Source: Neptunitalea lumnitzerae
GTDB lineage: Bacteria > Bacteroidota > Bacteroidia > Flavobacteriales > Flavobacteriaceae
DNA length: 64,000 nt
NCBI RefSeq assembly: GCF_027924185.1
Contig: NZ_BRVO01000003.1
Coordinates: 397,968 to 461,967 of the forward strand
Direction of reading: 5' to 3'
Of this stretch, positions 53,137-61,657 are shown piece by piece. The notes beneath the pieces are model-generated. The model did not search any database. It was not told the origin of the DNA and was given only the letters and a program-made list of their open reading frames with translations. The number at the start of each line of letters is the position of its first letter. The stretch's first letter is position 1. A program made the translations under genes and the position numbers.

Positions 53137-54036
53137 ATGAACAATATCAAACGAATATTCAGCATAAAAGATTTAGAGAACCTTAGTGGAATTAAGGCTC
53201 ACACCATTCGTATTTGGGAGAAACGTTACAACCTACTTTCGCCAGAGCGTACGGATACCAACATTAGAAACTATAATCTTAAAAGTCTTCAGAAACTTTT
53301 AAACATCACCCTATTGTACAACAATGGTTTCAAAATTTCTAAAATTGCAGATTTCTCGGAAGAAAAAATTATAGCACTGGCCAAACAACTGGTTTCTGAA
53401 AACAGTATTCAAAGTCAAGCTATCAATGCATTTAAATTAGCTATGGTTAATTTTGACCAAAGTTTATTTTTAAACACCTACACTTCACTTCTTAATTATA
53501 AGACCTTCTCCGAGATATTTTATGATGTTTTTATACCATTGCTTCATGAGCTAGGACTACTCTGGCAAACCGACACCATTACACCTGCTCACGAACATTT
53601 TATTGCTAATTTAATTAAACAGAAAATTTTAATTAATACAGAAAAAGTACAACTAAGCTCACCTACTAAAACAACACAAGTATTTGTACTGTTTTTACCC
53701 GAAAATGAAATACACGAAATAGGTCTATTATTTCTTAACTACGAGATTCTTTTAAGAGGTTATCAATCTATCTACTTAGGCCCAAATATGCCGTTAGACA
53801 GTTTAAAAGAACTCACCTCTTATTATGATGCCATTACATTTGTATCTTACTTTACAGTAGCTCCTAATAACGAAAAAGTAGAAGAATACATAACTCAATT
53901 TAATACAGTGTTAAACCCTAACAAAACCAACAAGCTATGGTTTTTAGGTAGAAAAACAAAAGATTTTGAAAACCTTTCTAATACTCCCCACATAACACCT
54001 TTCACCTCTATGGTTGATTTAGTTAAAAAACTGTGA
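53137..54036 (+). CDS. B12-binding MerR-family regulator, CarH-like
   Basis: 299 residues. The N-terminal MerR helix-turn-helix domain (IKRIFSIKDLENLSGIKAHT, WEKRYNLLSPERT) is followed by a helical bundle and a cobalamin-binding Rossmann domain. The bundle carries the exact CarH signature W-x9-E-H: Trp143, Glu153, His154. The candidate lower axial ligand is His193 in LPENEIHEIG. In CarH the cofactor is adenosylcobalamin and light breaks the Co-C bond, releasing the repressor from DNA. It sits 52 bp before crtI, so it almost certainly controls this cluster. The start is the ATG after a TTG eight codons upstream, which I reject. Confidence 0.88.
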   Translation: MNNIKRIFSIKDLENLSGIKAHTIRIWEKRYNLLSPERTDTNIRNYNLKSLQKLLNITLLYNNGFKISKIADFSEEKIIALAKQLVSENSIQSQAINAFKLAMVNFDQSLFLNTYTSLLNYKTFSEIFYDVFIPLLHELGLLWQTDTITPAHEHFIANLIKQKILINTEKVQLSSPTKTTQVFVLFLPENEIHEIGLLFLNYEILLRGYQSIYLGPNMPLDSLKELTSYYDAITFVSYFTVAPNNEKVEEYITQFNTVLNPNKTNKLWFLGRKTKDFENLSNTPHITPFTSMVDLVKKL

Positions 54037-54056
54037 ATTTTTATCTCGTTACATTT

Positions 54057-54086
54057 TTTGTTTAATCTTTTACTATATTTGTTAAA
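54057..54086 (+). promoter_or_regulatory. crtI promoter with direct repeats
   Basis: TTTGTTTAA (54057-54065) recurs as TTTGTTAAA (54078-54086), start-to-start 21 bp, two helical turns. TATATTTG (54074-54081) is a TAnnTTTG -7 box overlapping the second repeat. The same TTTGTTTAA motif precedes the regulator gene. These are candidate binding sites for the CarH-like protein. Confidence 0.5.
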
Positions 54087-54088
54087 CA

Positions 54089-55555
54089 ATGGGAAAAGAT
54101 ATTGCTATACTCGGTTCTGGTTTTTCATCTTTAGCGGCCGCTTGCTACCTAGCTAAGGCTGGTAACAATGTAACTGTTTTTGAAAAAAACAATTACATTG
54201 GCGGCCGTGCCAGACAATTAAAAAAAGAAGGTTTTACTTTTGACATGGGACCAACATGGTATTGGATGCCCGATGTTTTTGAACGTTTTTTTGCTGACTT
54301 TGGTAAAACACCTCAAGACTACTACCACATAGAAAAATTAAATCCTGCCTACAATGTATATTTTGACAAACTAGATTATGTTTCTATAGAAGATTCATTA
54401 GAAAAAATATACACAACTTTTGAAGGCATTGAAAAAGGAAGTAGCAACAAACTAAAAAAATTTATTAGCAATGCAGAAGACAACTACAATGTTGCTATTA
54501 AAGACTTAGTATATAAACCAGGAGTTTCTCCTCTAGAATTAGTAAACACTAAAACTATTAGTCGTTTACATCAGTTTATAAGCACCATTAAGAAAGACAT
54601 TAGAAAGGAATTCAAAAATGAACGATTGGTTCAGATACTAGAATTTCCAGTATTGTTTTTAGGTGCAAAACCTTCTGATACTCCTTCCTTTTACAACTTT
54701 ATGAACTTTGCTGATTTTGGCTTAGGCACATGGCATCCACGAAACGGAATGTTTAGCGTAGTTAAAGGTATACAGCAACTAGCTAATGAGTTAGGAGTTC
54801 AGTTTAAAATAAATGCTGCAGTACAAGCAATAGAAGTGATAAACGGAAGCGCAAAAAGTATTAAAATAAACAATGAAAGCTTAACATTTGATACCATTGT
54901 TAGTGGTGCAGATTACCACCATACCGAAACCTTATTACCTCAACAGTATAGACAATATACAGAGAAGTATTGGAGTAATAGAACATTTGCACCGTCTTCA
55001 TTATTGTTTTACGTAGGTTTTGATAAGAAAGTAGAAAATGTAGCACACCACTCTCTATTTTTTGACGTAGACTTTGACATACACGCTAAAGATATATACG
55101 ACACGCCTAAATGGCCAGAAAACCCACTGTTTTATGCTAGTTTTCCTTCGAAAACAGATATTAATGTAGCCCCTAAAGACAAGGAAGCAGGGATATTTCT
55201 AATACCGTTGGCACCTGGTATTGAAGATACAAAAGAATTAAGAGAACGTTATTTTACTAAGATTCTAACCAGATTAGAAGAATTAACCGATCAAAATCTA
55301 AAAAATTCTGTTATCTTTAAAGAGAGCTTTTGTGTTAACGACTTTATAAACGATTACAACTCCTATAAAGGTAATGCATACGGTTTAGCGAATACCTTAT
55401 TACAAACCGCCTTTTTAAGACCCAAGCTAAAAAGTAAAAAAGTAGACAACTTATATTTTACCGGACAGCTAACAGTACCCGGGCCTGGTGTACCCCCAGC
55501 ATTAATTTCCGGTAAACTGGTTTCAGAACTTGTTACCCAATACCAAAACAGTTAG
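54089..55555 (+). CDS. crtI: Phytoene desaturase
   Basis: 488 residues. The FAD-binding Rossmann motif is AILGSGFSSLAAACYLAKAG (residues 6-25), followed by VFEKNNYIGGRA and the substrate-side DMGPTWYWMPDVF. The C-terminal carotenoid signature is YFTGQLTVPGPGVPPALISG. It introduces double bonds into 15-cis-phytoene, typically giving lycopene, in the membrane. It starts 52 bp after the CarH-like regulator and ends 2 bp before crtB, so the three crt genes form one operon. The number of desaturation steps cannot be read from the sequence. Confidence 0.95.
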   Translation: MGKDIAILGSGFSSLAAACYLAKAGNNVTVFEKNNYIGGRARQLKKEGFTFDMGPTWYWMPDVFERFFADFGKTPQDYYHIEKLNPAYNVYFDKLDYVSIEDSLEKIYTTFEGIEKGSSNKLKKFISNAEDNYNVAIKDLVYKPGVSPLELVNTKTISRLHQFISTIKKDIRKEFKNERLVQILEFPVLFLGAKPSDTPSFYNFMNFADFGLGTWHPRNGMFSVVKGIQQLANELGVQFKINAAVQAIEVINGSAKSIKINNESLTFDTIVSGADYHHTETLLPQQYRQYTEKYWSNRTFAPSSLLFYVGFDKKVENVAHHSLFFDVDFDIHAKDIYDTPKWPENPLFYASFPSKTDINVAPKDKEAGIFLIPLAPGIEDTKELRERYFTKILTRLEELTDQNLKNSVIFKESFCVNDFINDYNSYKGNAYGLANTLLQTAFLRPKLKSKKVDNLYFTGQLTVPGPGVPPALISGKLVSELVTQYQNS

Positions 55556-55557
55556 TA

Positions 55558-56397
55558 ATGAAAATTATTTTTGACAATGTTTCTTACCAAAGTAGTAAGT
55601 TAGTAACCGAAGCGTATAGTACTTCGTTCTCTCTTGCTGTAAAAATGTTAAGTCCTAAAATTAGACAAGACATTTATAACATTTATGGCTTTGTACGTTT
55701 TGCAGATGAAATTGTTGATACTTTTCACGAGTACCCTAAAGAAGACCTTTTTAACGATTTTGAAACACAATTAAATAAGGCCTTAGAACAAAAAATTAGT
55801 TTAAACCCCATATTAAATGCCTTTCAACATACCGTTCATAAATATCAAATAGAATATCATTTGATAGAAGCTTTTATGAATAGTATGCGACAAGATTTAT
55901 CTAAAAAAGAATATACCACTGTAAATGAATACAAACAGTACATTTACGGTTCTGCCGATGTTGTAGGCCTTATGTGTTTAACAGTATTTGTAAACGGAAA
56001 TAAAGAAAAGTATGAAGAGCTTAAAGATGCTGCCATGTCTTTAGGTTCTGCTTTTCAAAAAGTAAATTTTTTGAGAGATTTAAAAGATGACTTTGATAAT
56101 TTAGAGCGCACATATTTCCCTGGCACTAACCTTTCAATGCTAGATGAAGTTTCAAAAGAAAAAATAATTGAAGAAATTGAAATAGACTTTATCAAAGGAT
56201 ATCTTGGCATACAAAAGCTACCTATAGAAGCAAAGTTTGGTGTTTATACAGCGTATAAGTATTACCATAAATTATTACGTAAATTAAAAGACACTCCTTC
56301 TTTAGAGATAAAAAATACTAGAATTAGAGTACCTAATTATCAAAAATTTGGAGTTCTTGCCAAATGTTACGTAAATTATAGACTTAATCTTCTTTAA
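55558..56397 (+). CDS. crtB: Phytoene synthase
   Basis: 279 residues. The trans-prenyltransferase (squalene/phytoene synthase) fold. First Asp-rich motif: FVRFADEIVDTF. Second: NFLRDLKDDFDNLERTYFP, with the pattern DxxxD. Also YSTSFSLAVKML near the N-terminus. It condenses two geranylgeranyl diphosphates into phytoene, the first committed step. The start is 2 bp after the crtI stop codon. All Mg-binding aspartates are present. The short length is usual for bacterial enzymes. Confidence 0.95.
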   Translation: MKIIFDNVSYQSSKLVTEAYSTSFSLAVKMLSPKIRQDIYNIYGFVRFADEIVDTFHEYPKEDLFNDFETQLNKALEQKISLNPILNAFQHTVHKYQIEYHLIEAFMNSMRQDLSKKEYTTVNEYKQYIYGSADVVGLMCLTVFVNGNKEKYEELKDAAMSLGSAFQKVNFLRDLKDDFDNLERTYFPGTNLSMLDEVSKEKIIEEIEIDFIKGYLGIQKLPIEAKFGVYTAYKYYHKLLRKLKDTPSLEIKNTRIRVPNYQKFGVLAKCYVNYRLNLL

Positions 56398-56407
56398 CAT
56401 TAATGTT

Positions 56408-56872
56408 ATGACTGTTTTTGGCTTTACACTTGTTTTTTTAGCTACTTTCTTTTTTATGGAGTTTATGGCATGGTTTAGTCATAAATACATTATGCATGGC
56501 TTTTTATGGGTACTACACAAAGACCACCATTTAAAAGATCACGACTCATGGTTTGAAAGAAACGATGCATTCTTTATCATATACGCAGTAATTAGCATGA
56601 GTTTTTTATTGGCTGGCGTAAATACAAATTTTTGGTTTGGTTACCCAATAGGTATTGGTATCATGGCGTATGGAGCTACTTACTTTATGGTTCATGATAT
56701 ATTTATACACCAGCGTTTTAAACTATTTAGAAATGCCAATAATTGGTATGCAAGAGCTATTAGAAGAGCCCATAAAATGCATCACAAACATATTGGTAAA
56801 GAAGATGGAGAATGCTTTGGCATGTTAATAGTTCCTTTTAAATATTACCGTAACGAATTAAAAAGTAAGTAA
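56408..56872 (+). CDS. crtZ: Beta-carotene hydroxylase
   Basis: 154 residues with about four membrane segments and the histidine cluster of the fatty-acid-hydroxylase superfamily: HKYIMH, HKDHH, HDIFIHQR and HKMHH, which bind two non-heme irons. It hydroxylates the beta-ionone rings of beta-carotene, giving zeaxanthin. It is the third gene of the crt operon, 10 bp after crtB. Since zeaxanthin needs beta-carotene, a lycopene cyclase (crtY) must be encoded outside the window. Confidence 0.95.
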   Translation: MTVFGFTLVFLATFFFMEFMAWFSHKYIMHGFLWVLHKDHHLKDHDSWFERNDAFFIIYAVISMSFLLAGVNTNFWFGYPIGIGIMAYGATYFMVHDIFIHQRFKLFRNANNWYARAIRRAHKMHHKHIGKEDGECFGMLIVPFKYYRNELKSK

Positions 56873-57066
56873 CAGTCCTCACGAAATATTGAGCTTGACT
56901 TAGTAATTATTAATAAAAACAAATCTCCACTATAAAACACCAATCGTCCTTTATATTGTTTTTGAAAAAAAATTTACCTCTACTCAATATTTATAAGCGC
57001 ATTTAATAGTTAATATTAGAAATAAACCCAAGCTTATTTTTAACTTTACATAAAACAAATAACTTT

Positions 57067-57957
57067 ATGCTTAGTAAAAAATCAGCGATAACTTTACTTA
57101 TATCAATACTAGTAAGTATCAGCTTCTACGCCCAAAATGGCACCATAATTAGTGATTCTATTTTTAGTAAAACCCTTAATAAATACAAGAATTTTAGCGT
57201 ATACCTACCTCCAAGTTATAACTTAGACAGTATAGAATTAAAACGATACCCAGTTATCTACTTATTACATGGTCTAGGTGGTAAACCTTTAGACTGGGAT
57301 ACCCATGGAGATTTAAACAATCAGGTAACCAAAGCTATTATTGATAGTATTATACCAGAAACCGTTATTGTATTACCTGACGGTGAAGCTACCTACTACA
57401 TGAACAACATTCACAAGGAATATGAATACGAAGACTTCTTTTTTAAAGAGTTTCTTCCGTTTATAGAAGCAACCTATAACTGCGGAGGAGCTAAAGAACA
57501 AAGAGGTGTAGCTGGTTTATCTATGGGAGGATTTGGTACTCTTTTGTATGCGTTGCATCACCCAGATATGTTTGTAGCTGGTAGCGCACTCAGCCCGGCT
57601 GTAAGAACTGATGAGGAAATGTTAGCATTAACCGACAAAGGCTTTGCCATTAGATACAAAACAGCATTCGGCTCTCCGCAAACTCCTAAAGATCGCATCA
57701 ATCCATTTTACAACAACAACAGTATTATTTATCTAGTAAAACATCTTAAAGAGGAAGACAAAGGACAAGTTAAATTGTACATTGACATAGGAGACGATGA
57801 TTATTTATACAAAGGAAATTCTACCTTACACATTGTCATGAAAGATTTAGATATCCCTCACGAATATAGAGTTAGAAACGGAGGACACGCTTGGGAATAC
57901 TGGAGAACAGGATTAATTGATGCCCTGAGCTTTATCACAGATAATTTTAAAGATTAA
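57067..57957 (+). CDS. Secreted esterase, paralogue of the first one
   Basis: 296 residues with a signal peptide (1-22, ending SFYAQ). Same PF00756 domain as the esterase near the window start: oxyanion-region YLLHGLGG (65-72), nucleophile elbow GLSMGG (Ser152), acid near GDDDYLY, and catalytic His274 in GGHAWEYW. It differs by a longer loop (CGGAKEQRGVAG) and GLSMGG in place of GHSMGG. Substrate unknown; acyl esters of polysaccharides are likely for this phylum. It converges with the TlpA-like gene, overlapping its stop codon by 4 bp. A 194-bp gap upstream separates it from the crt operon. Confidence 0.85.
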   Translation: MLSKKSAITLLISILVSISFYAQNGTIISDSIFSKTLNKYKNFSVYLPPSYNLDSIELKRYPVIYLLHGLGGKPLDWDTHGDLNNQVTKAIIDSIIPETVIVLPDGEATYYMNNIHKEYEYEDFFFKEFLPFIEATYNCGGAKEQRGVAGLSMGGFGTLLYALHHPDMFVAGSALSPAVRTDEEMLALTDKGFAIRYKTAFGSPQTPKDRINPFYNNNSIIYLVKHLKEEDKGQVKLYIDIGDDDYLYKGNSTLHIVMKDLDIPHEYRVRNGGHAWEYWRTGLIDALSFITDNFKD

Positions 57958-58523
57958 TCCTTTAATAAATCATCAAGTACCTGGTGTACTTTATCAGAGT
58001 TCCAAGCAGCGGCACCACTCTTGTTTATTACTATAGCTCCTTTTTTATCTATAAGGTATGTGGTTGGTATGCTTGAGTGGTTAAAATCTAAAGGTAGCTT
58101 ATTTACATATTGGTATATAGGAAAGGTATATTTATGTTTCTCTTTAAACTGATTAATCACGGTTAAATCTTCCTGAGAAACAAATAAAAAAACCACTTCA
58201 TTTTTATAAGCATCATACAACTCTTGAAGTTCTGGCATTTCCGCTATACAAGGTGGGCACCATGTTGCCCAAAAATTAATAAGAACTACTTTCCCCTTAT
58301 AGTCTGAAAAATGAACCAAATGCCCATTTTCATCTTGTAACTTCCAAGTATTCACATCGGTACCTAAAGTTTTCTGATCTTCCTTATTTTCAACAGATGG
58401 ACTTAGGGCTAACCATCTATTTACATAAATTTTCACTTGAGTACCTACAGGTGTAAAGAGTATAACACCTAAGACAACAACAAAAAGAATATTATTTACC
58501 TGAGACTTTGTTAGTTTCTTCAA
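57954..58523 (-). CDS. TlpA-type thioredoxin-like protein, active
   Basis: 189 residues. One N-terminal membrane helix (about 10-30) anchors a thioredoxin-fold domain facing the periplasm, with active site WCPPC (Cys89, Cys92) in FWATWCPPCIAEMPEL and cis-Pro loop SIPTTYLID. It reduces or transfers disulfides, for example in cytochrome c maturation. The start is TTG (no better codon nearby), inside the upstream gene, 32 bp of overlap, so translation is probably coupled. The upstream neighbour is its paralogue without the two cysteines. Confidence 0.85.
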   Translation of the reverse strand: MKKLTKSQVNNILFVVVLGVILFTPVGTQVKIYVNRWLALSPSVENKEDQKTLGTDVNTWKLQDENGHLVHFSDYKGKVVLINFWATWCPPCIAEMPELQELYDAYKNEVVFLFVSQEDLTVINQFKEKHKYTFPIYQYVNKLPLDFNHSSIPTTYLIDKKGAIVINKSGAAAWNSDKVHQVLDDLLKD

Positions 58524-59073
58524 CTTTTTCGCTTATTAATTTATCTAGCAACGTTCTAACTTTAGTCGTATTCCAGTCAGTTACCTTACTAGATTCGGCA
58601 GCAACATACCCATTTTTATCTATAATATACCCAGAAGGTATTATCTCAGCATTAAATGGCATTTTCTCCCCTATAATTAAATAAGTCTCTTTAAACGTGT
58701 ACCCTCTTGCCTCTTTTAACGAATCTACAGGCTTAGGAATCTCATTCGTAATAATATAAAAATCTACTTGGTCTTTATAGTCATCATACAATTGCTGTAC
58801 TGTTTTAAGCTCTGCAACACTGGTAAGCCTCCATGACGACCAAAAGTTAACAAACGTTACACGCCCTTCAGACTTTTTAAAGTTAAACTGTGTATTATCC
58901 TTTTCTTTTAAAACCCAGTCAAAATCAATTTTTTCTTTAGGTGTTTCTACAATTTCAGGAGCCCCTGAAAACAGTCTAATCAAAATTATTTTAGATTCTC
59001 TACCTAATGGAGTTACAAAAAAAGAAAGTACAAATAAAATAAGTACAAGATTGAAAAAAGTCTTTTTTTTCAT
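58492..59073 (-). CDS. TlpA-like protein with lost CxxC motif
   Basis: 193 residues. It aligns along its length with the next gene (FVNFWSSWRLTSVAEL versus INFWATWCPPCIAEM; IPSGYIIDKNG versus IPTTYLIDKKG), so the two are tandem duplicates. Here Trp81 is followed by Arg82-Leu-Thr-Ser85: both redox cysteines are replaced, so it cannot do thiol chemistry. The reading frame is intact and the fold is kept, which argues for a working, changed role such as binding or chaperoning. N-terminal anchor helix about 7-21. Start ATG, preceded by an A-rich site. Confidence 0.85.
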   Translation of the reverse strand: MKKKTFFNLVLILFVLSFFVTPLGRESKIILIRLFSGAPEIVETPKEKIDFDWVLKEKDNTQFNFKKSEGRVTFVNFWSSWRLTSVAELKTVQQLYDDYKDQVDFYIITNEIPKPVDSLKEARGYTFKETYLIIGEKMPFNAEIIPSGYIIDKNGYVAAESSKVTDWNTTKVRTLLDKLISEKVEETNKVSGK

Positions 59074-59142
59074 TTCAGGAAGTTTACGTTTAGCTATGGT
59101 TTTTAAATTACTACCACGCGGTAAAAATAATATTTAAAATAA

Positions 59143-59169
59143 AAAACTCCCGATTTTATCGGGAGTTTT
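59143..59169 (-). terminator. Terminator of acnA
   Basis: Stem AAAACTCCCGA / TCGGGAGTTTT with a 5-nt loop and T-rich ends on both strands. It lies about 27 bp after the acnA stop codon on the minus strand. Confidence 0.88.
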
Positions 59170-59195
59170 CTAGTATTTATTTAGAGATATCTAAA

Positions 59196-61457
59196 TTATG
59201 CATTTTCAGCAGCAATCAAATTAAGAGCAGAACCTGCTTTATACCATTTAATTTGATTTTCATTATAGGTATGATTTGCTTTGATAACATCTTTAGAACC
59301 ATCTGCATGAACTACCTCAATAGTTAAAGGCTTGTCTGGTGCAAATTCATTTAAATCTAAGAAGTTAAAAGTATCATCTTCCTGAATTAAATCATAGTCG
59401 TTTTCGTTAGCAAACGTTAATCCTAACATACCTTGTTTCTTCAAGTTAGTTTCGTGAATACGAGCGAAAGACTTAACAAGCACAGCAGCAACACCTAAAT
59501 GACGTGGCTCCATAGCAGCATGCTCACGAGAAGAACCTTCACCATAGTTATGATCTCCCACAACTATTGTTTTAATACCTTCTGCTTTGTAAGCTCTTTG
59601 CGTAGCTGGAACAGGACCATATTCTCCTGTAATTTGACTCTTCACAGAGTTAGTTTCTTTATTAAATGCATTTACAGCACCTATTAAACAGTTATCTGAA
59701 ATGTTATCTAAGTGACCACGGAAACGTAACCAAGGACCCGCCATAGAAATGTGGTCCGTAGTACATTTACCAAATGCTTTAATTAACAATTTAGCTCCTG
59801 TAATAGAATCTCCTAAAGGTTCAAATGGAGTTAATAATTGTAAACGATTAGACTCCTCATCTACAACCACTTTTACACCAGAACCATCTTCCATTGGAGA
59901 TTGGTAACCAGGATCCTCAACATCAAATCCTTTTGGAGGAAGTTCAAAACCTGTTGGTTCATCTAACTTAACCTCTTCTCCATTTTTGTTCGTAAGTGTA
60001 TCTGTTAACGGATTAAAATCTAATCTACCAGAAATTGCAATAGCAGCCACTAACTCAGGCGATGCAACAAAAGCGTGCGTATTTGGGTTACCATCTGCAC
60101 GTTTTGCAAAGTTTCTGTTAAATGAGTGAACAATAGAGTTTTTCTTTTGCTCATTTGCACCTTTACGATCCCACTGTCCAATACATGGCCCACAAGCATT
60201 TGTAAAAATAGTAGCATCTAAATCTTCAAATATTTGTAATAAACCATCTCTTTCTGCAGTATAACGTACTTGCTCAGAACCTGGGTTAATACCAAATTCA
60301 GCTTTGGTAACCAATCCCTTATCTAGCGCTTGCTTAGCCACAGAAGCAGCTCTTGATAAATCTTCGTAAGAAGAATTTGTACAAGAACCAATTAATCCCC
60401 ACTCTACTTCTAAAGGCCAATCGTTTTCAGTAGCCTTTTTATTCATTTCTCCAACAGGTGTACCTAAATCTGGAGTAAATGGCCCGTTTAAGTGTGGTAA
60501 TAATTCATCTAAGTTAATTTCAATTAACTCATCAAAGTATTTCTCTGGGTTTTCATAAACTTCTGGGTCAGCAGTTAAGTAGTCTTTGTACTTATTAGCC
60601 TCATCAGCAATATCATCTCTATCGGTAGCTCTTAAATAACGCTCCATAGATTCATCATAACCAAAAGTAGAAGTAGTAGCCCCTATCTCTGCACCCATGT
60701 TACAAATAGTACCTTTACCAGTACAAGACATAGAAGTAGCCCCTTCTCCAAAATATTCTACAATAGCACCTGTACCTCCTTTTACAGTTAAGATATCAGC
60801 TACTTTAAGAATAACATCTTTAGGCGCCGTCCAACCAGATAATTTACCAGTTAACTTCACACCTATCAATTTAGGGAATTTTAATTCCCAAGCCATTCCT
60901 GCCATTACATCAACGGCATCAGCACCACCAACTCCAATTGCTACCATTCCTAAACCACCTGCGTTTACAGTGTGAGAATCGGTACCAATCATCATTCCTC
61001 CAGGGAATGCATAGTTCTCAAGAACTACTTGGTGAATAATACCAGCCCCTGGCTTCCAAAATCCGATACCGTATTTATTAGATACCGACTCTAAGAATTT
61101 GAATACCTCAGAACTTTGATTAATAGCTTCTTGTAAATCTTTATCTGCTCCTATTTTAGCTTGGATTAAGTGGTCGCAGTGTACTGTAGTTGGCACAGCA
61201 ACTTTACTCTTTCCTGCTTGCATAAATTGTAATAGAGCCATCTGTGCAGTAGCATCCTGACAAGCTATACGGTCTGGTGCAAAATCTACATAAGATTTAC
61301 CTCTTTCATATGCTTCGGTAGCCACACCATCCCATAAGTGATTATACAGAATTTTTTCTGCGTGTGTTAAAGGTCTACCTACAATTTCACGCGCCGTATC
61401 AATACGTTCTTTCATACGTGAATAAGTAGCCTTTATCATTTCAAAATCAAATGCCAT
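59196..61457 (-). CDS. acnA: Aconitate hydratase A-type
   Basis: 753 residues, the mitochondrial-like aconitase length. It opens with [20 protein letters not shown] and contains the [19 protein letters not shown] active-site block. The [4Fe-4S] cysteines are in [11 protein letters not shown] and [13 protein letters not shown]. The C-terminal swivelling domain has [18 protein letters not shown]. It interconverts citrate and isocitrate in the TCA cycle. It is encoded after acnB in the same direction, separated by a terminator, so the two are independent units. All iron-sulfur ligands are intact. Confidence 0.95.
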   Translation of the reverse strand: MAFDFEMIKATYSRMKERIDTAREIVGRPLTHAEKILYNHLWDGVATEAYERGKSYVDFAPDRIACQDATAQMALLQFMQAGKSKVAVPTTVHCDHLIQAKIGADKDLQEAINQSSEVFKFLESVSNKYGIGFWKPGAGIIHQVVLENYAFPGGMMIGTDSHTVNAGGLGMVAIGVGGADAVDVMAGMAWELKFPKLIGVKLTGKLSGWTAPKDVILKVADILTVKGGTGAIVEYFGEGATSMSCTGKGTICNMGAEIGATTSTFGYDESMERYLRATDRDDIADEANKYKDYLTADPEVYENPEKYFDELIEINLDELLPHLNGPFTPDLGTPVGEMNKKATENDWPLEVEWGLIGSCTNSSYEDLSRAASVAKQALDKGLVTKAEFGINPGSEQVRYTAERDGLLQIFEDLDATIFTNACGPCIGQWDRKGANEQKKNSIVHSFNRNFAKRADGNPNTHAFVASPELVAAIAISGRLDFNPLTDTLTNKNGEEVKLDEPTGFELPPKGFDVEDPGYQSPMEDGSGVKVVVDEESNRLQLLTPFEPLGDSITGAKLLIKAFGKCTTDHISMAGPWLRFRGHLDNISDNCLIGAVNAFNKETNSVKSQITGEYGPVPATQRAYKAEGIKTIVVGDHNYGEGSSREHAAMEPRHLGVAAVLVKSFARIHETNLKKQGMLGLTFANENDYDLIQEDDTFNFLDLNEFAPDKPLTIEVVHADGSKDVIKANHTYNENQIKWYKAGSALNLIAAENA

Positions 61458-61603
61458 ATTCTTTTTTTCTTTTCATTTATGTTATTCCTCTAAATTATTA
61501 AAAATAAGCGACTCTATACGCTAAATATGTATAGCCCCACTTAATTTAGACTGAGTATAAGTTACTAAGAAAACAGCTAATCAAGTTGTAAAAAAACGTT
61601 AAT

Positions 61604-61634
61604 AAAAAAGCCCGAATTTGTTAATTCGGGCTTT
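61604..61634 (-). terminator. Terminator of acnB
   Basis: Stem AAAGCCCGAATT / AATTCGGGCTTT with a TGTT loop. On the minus strand it ends in a T run and follows the acnB stop codon by about 25 bp. Confidence 0.9.
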
Positions 61635-61657
61635 CTATATATCAATAAGTTATTCTT

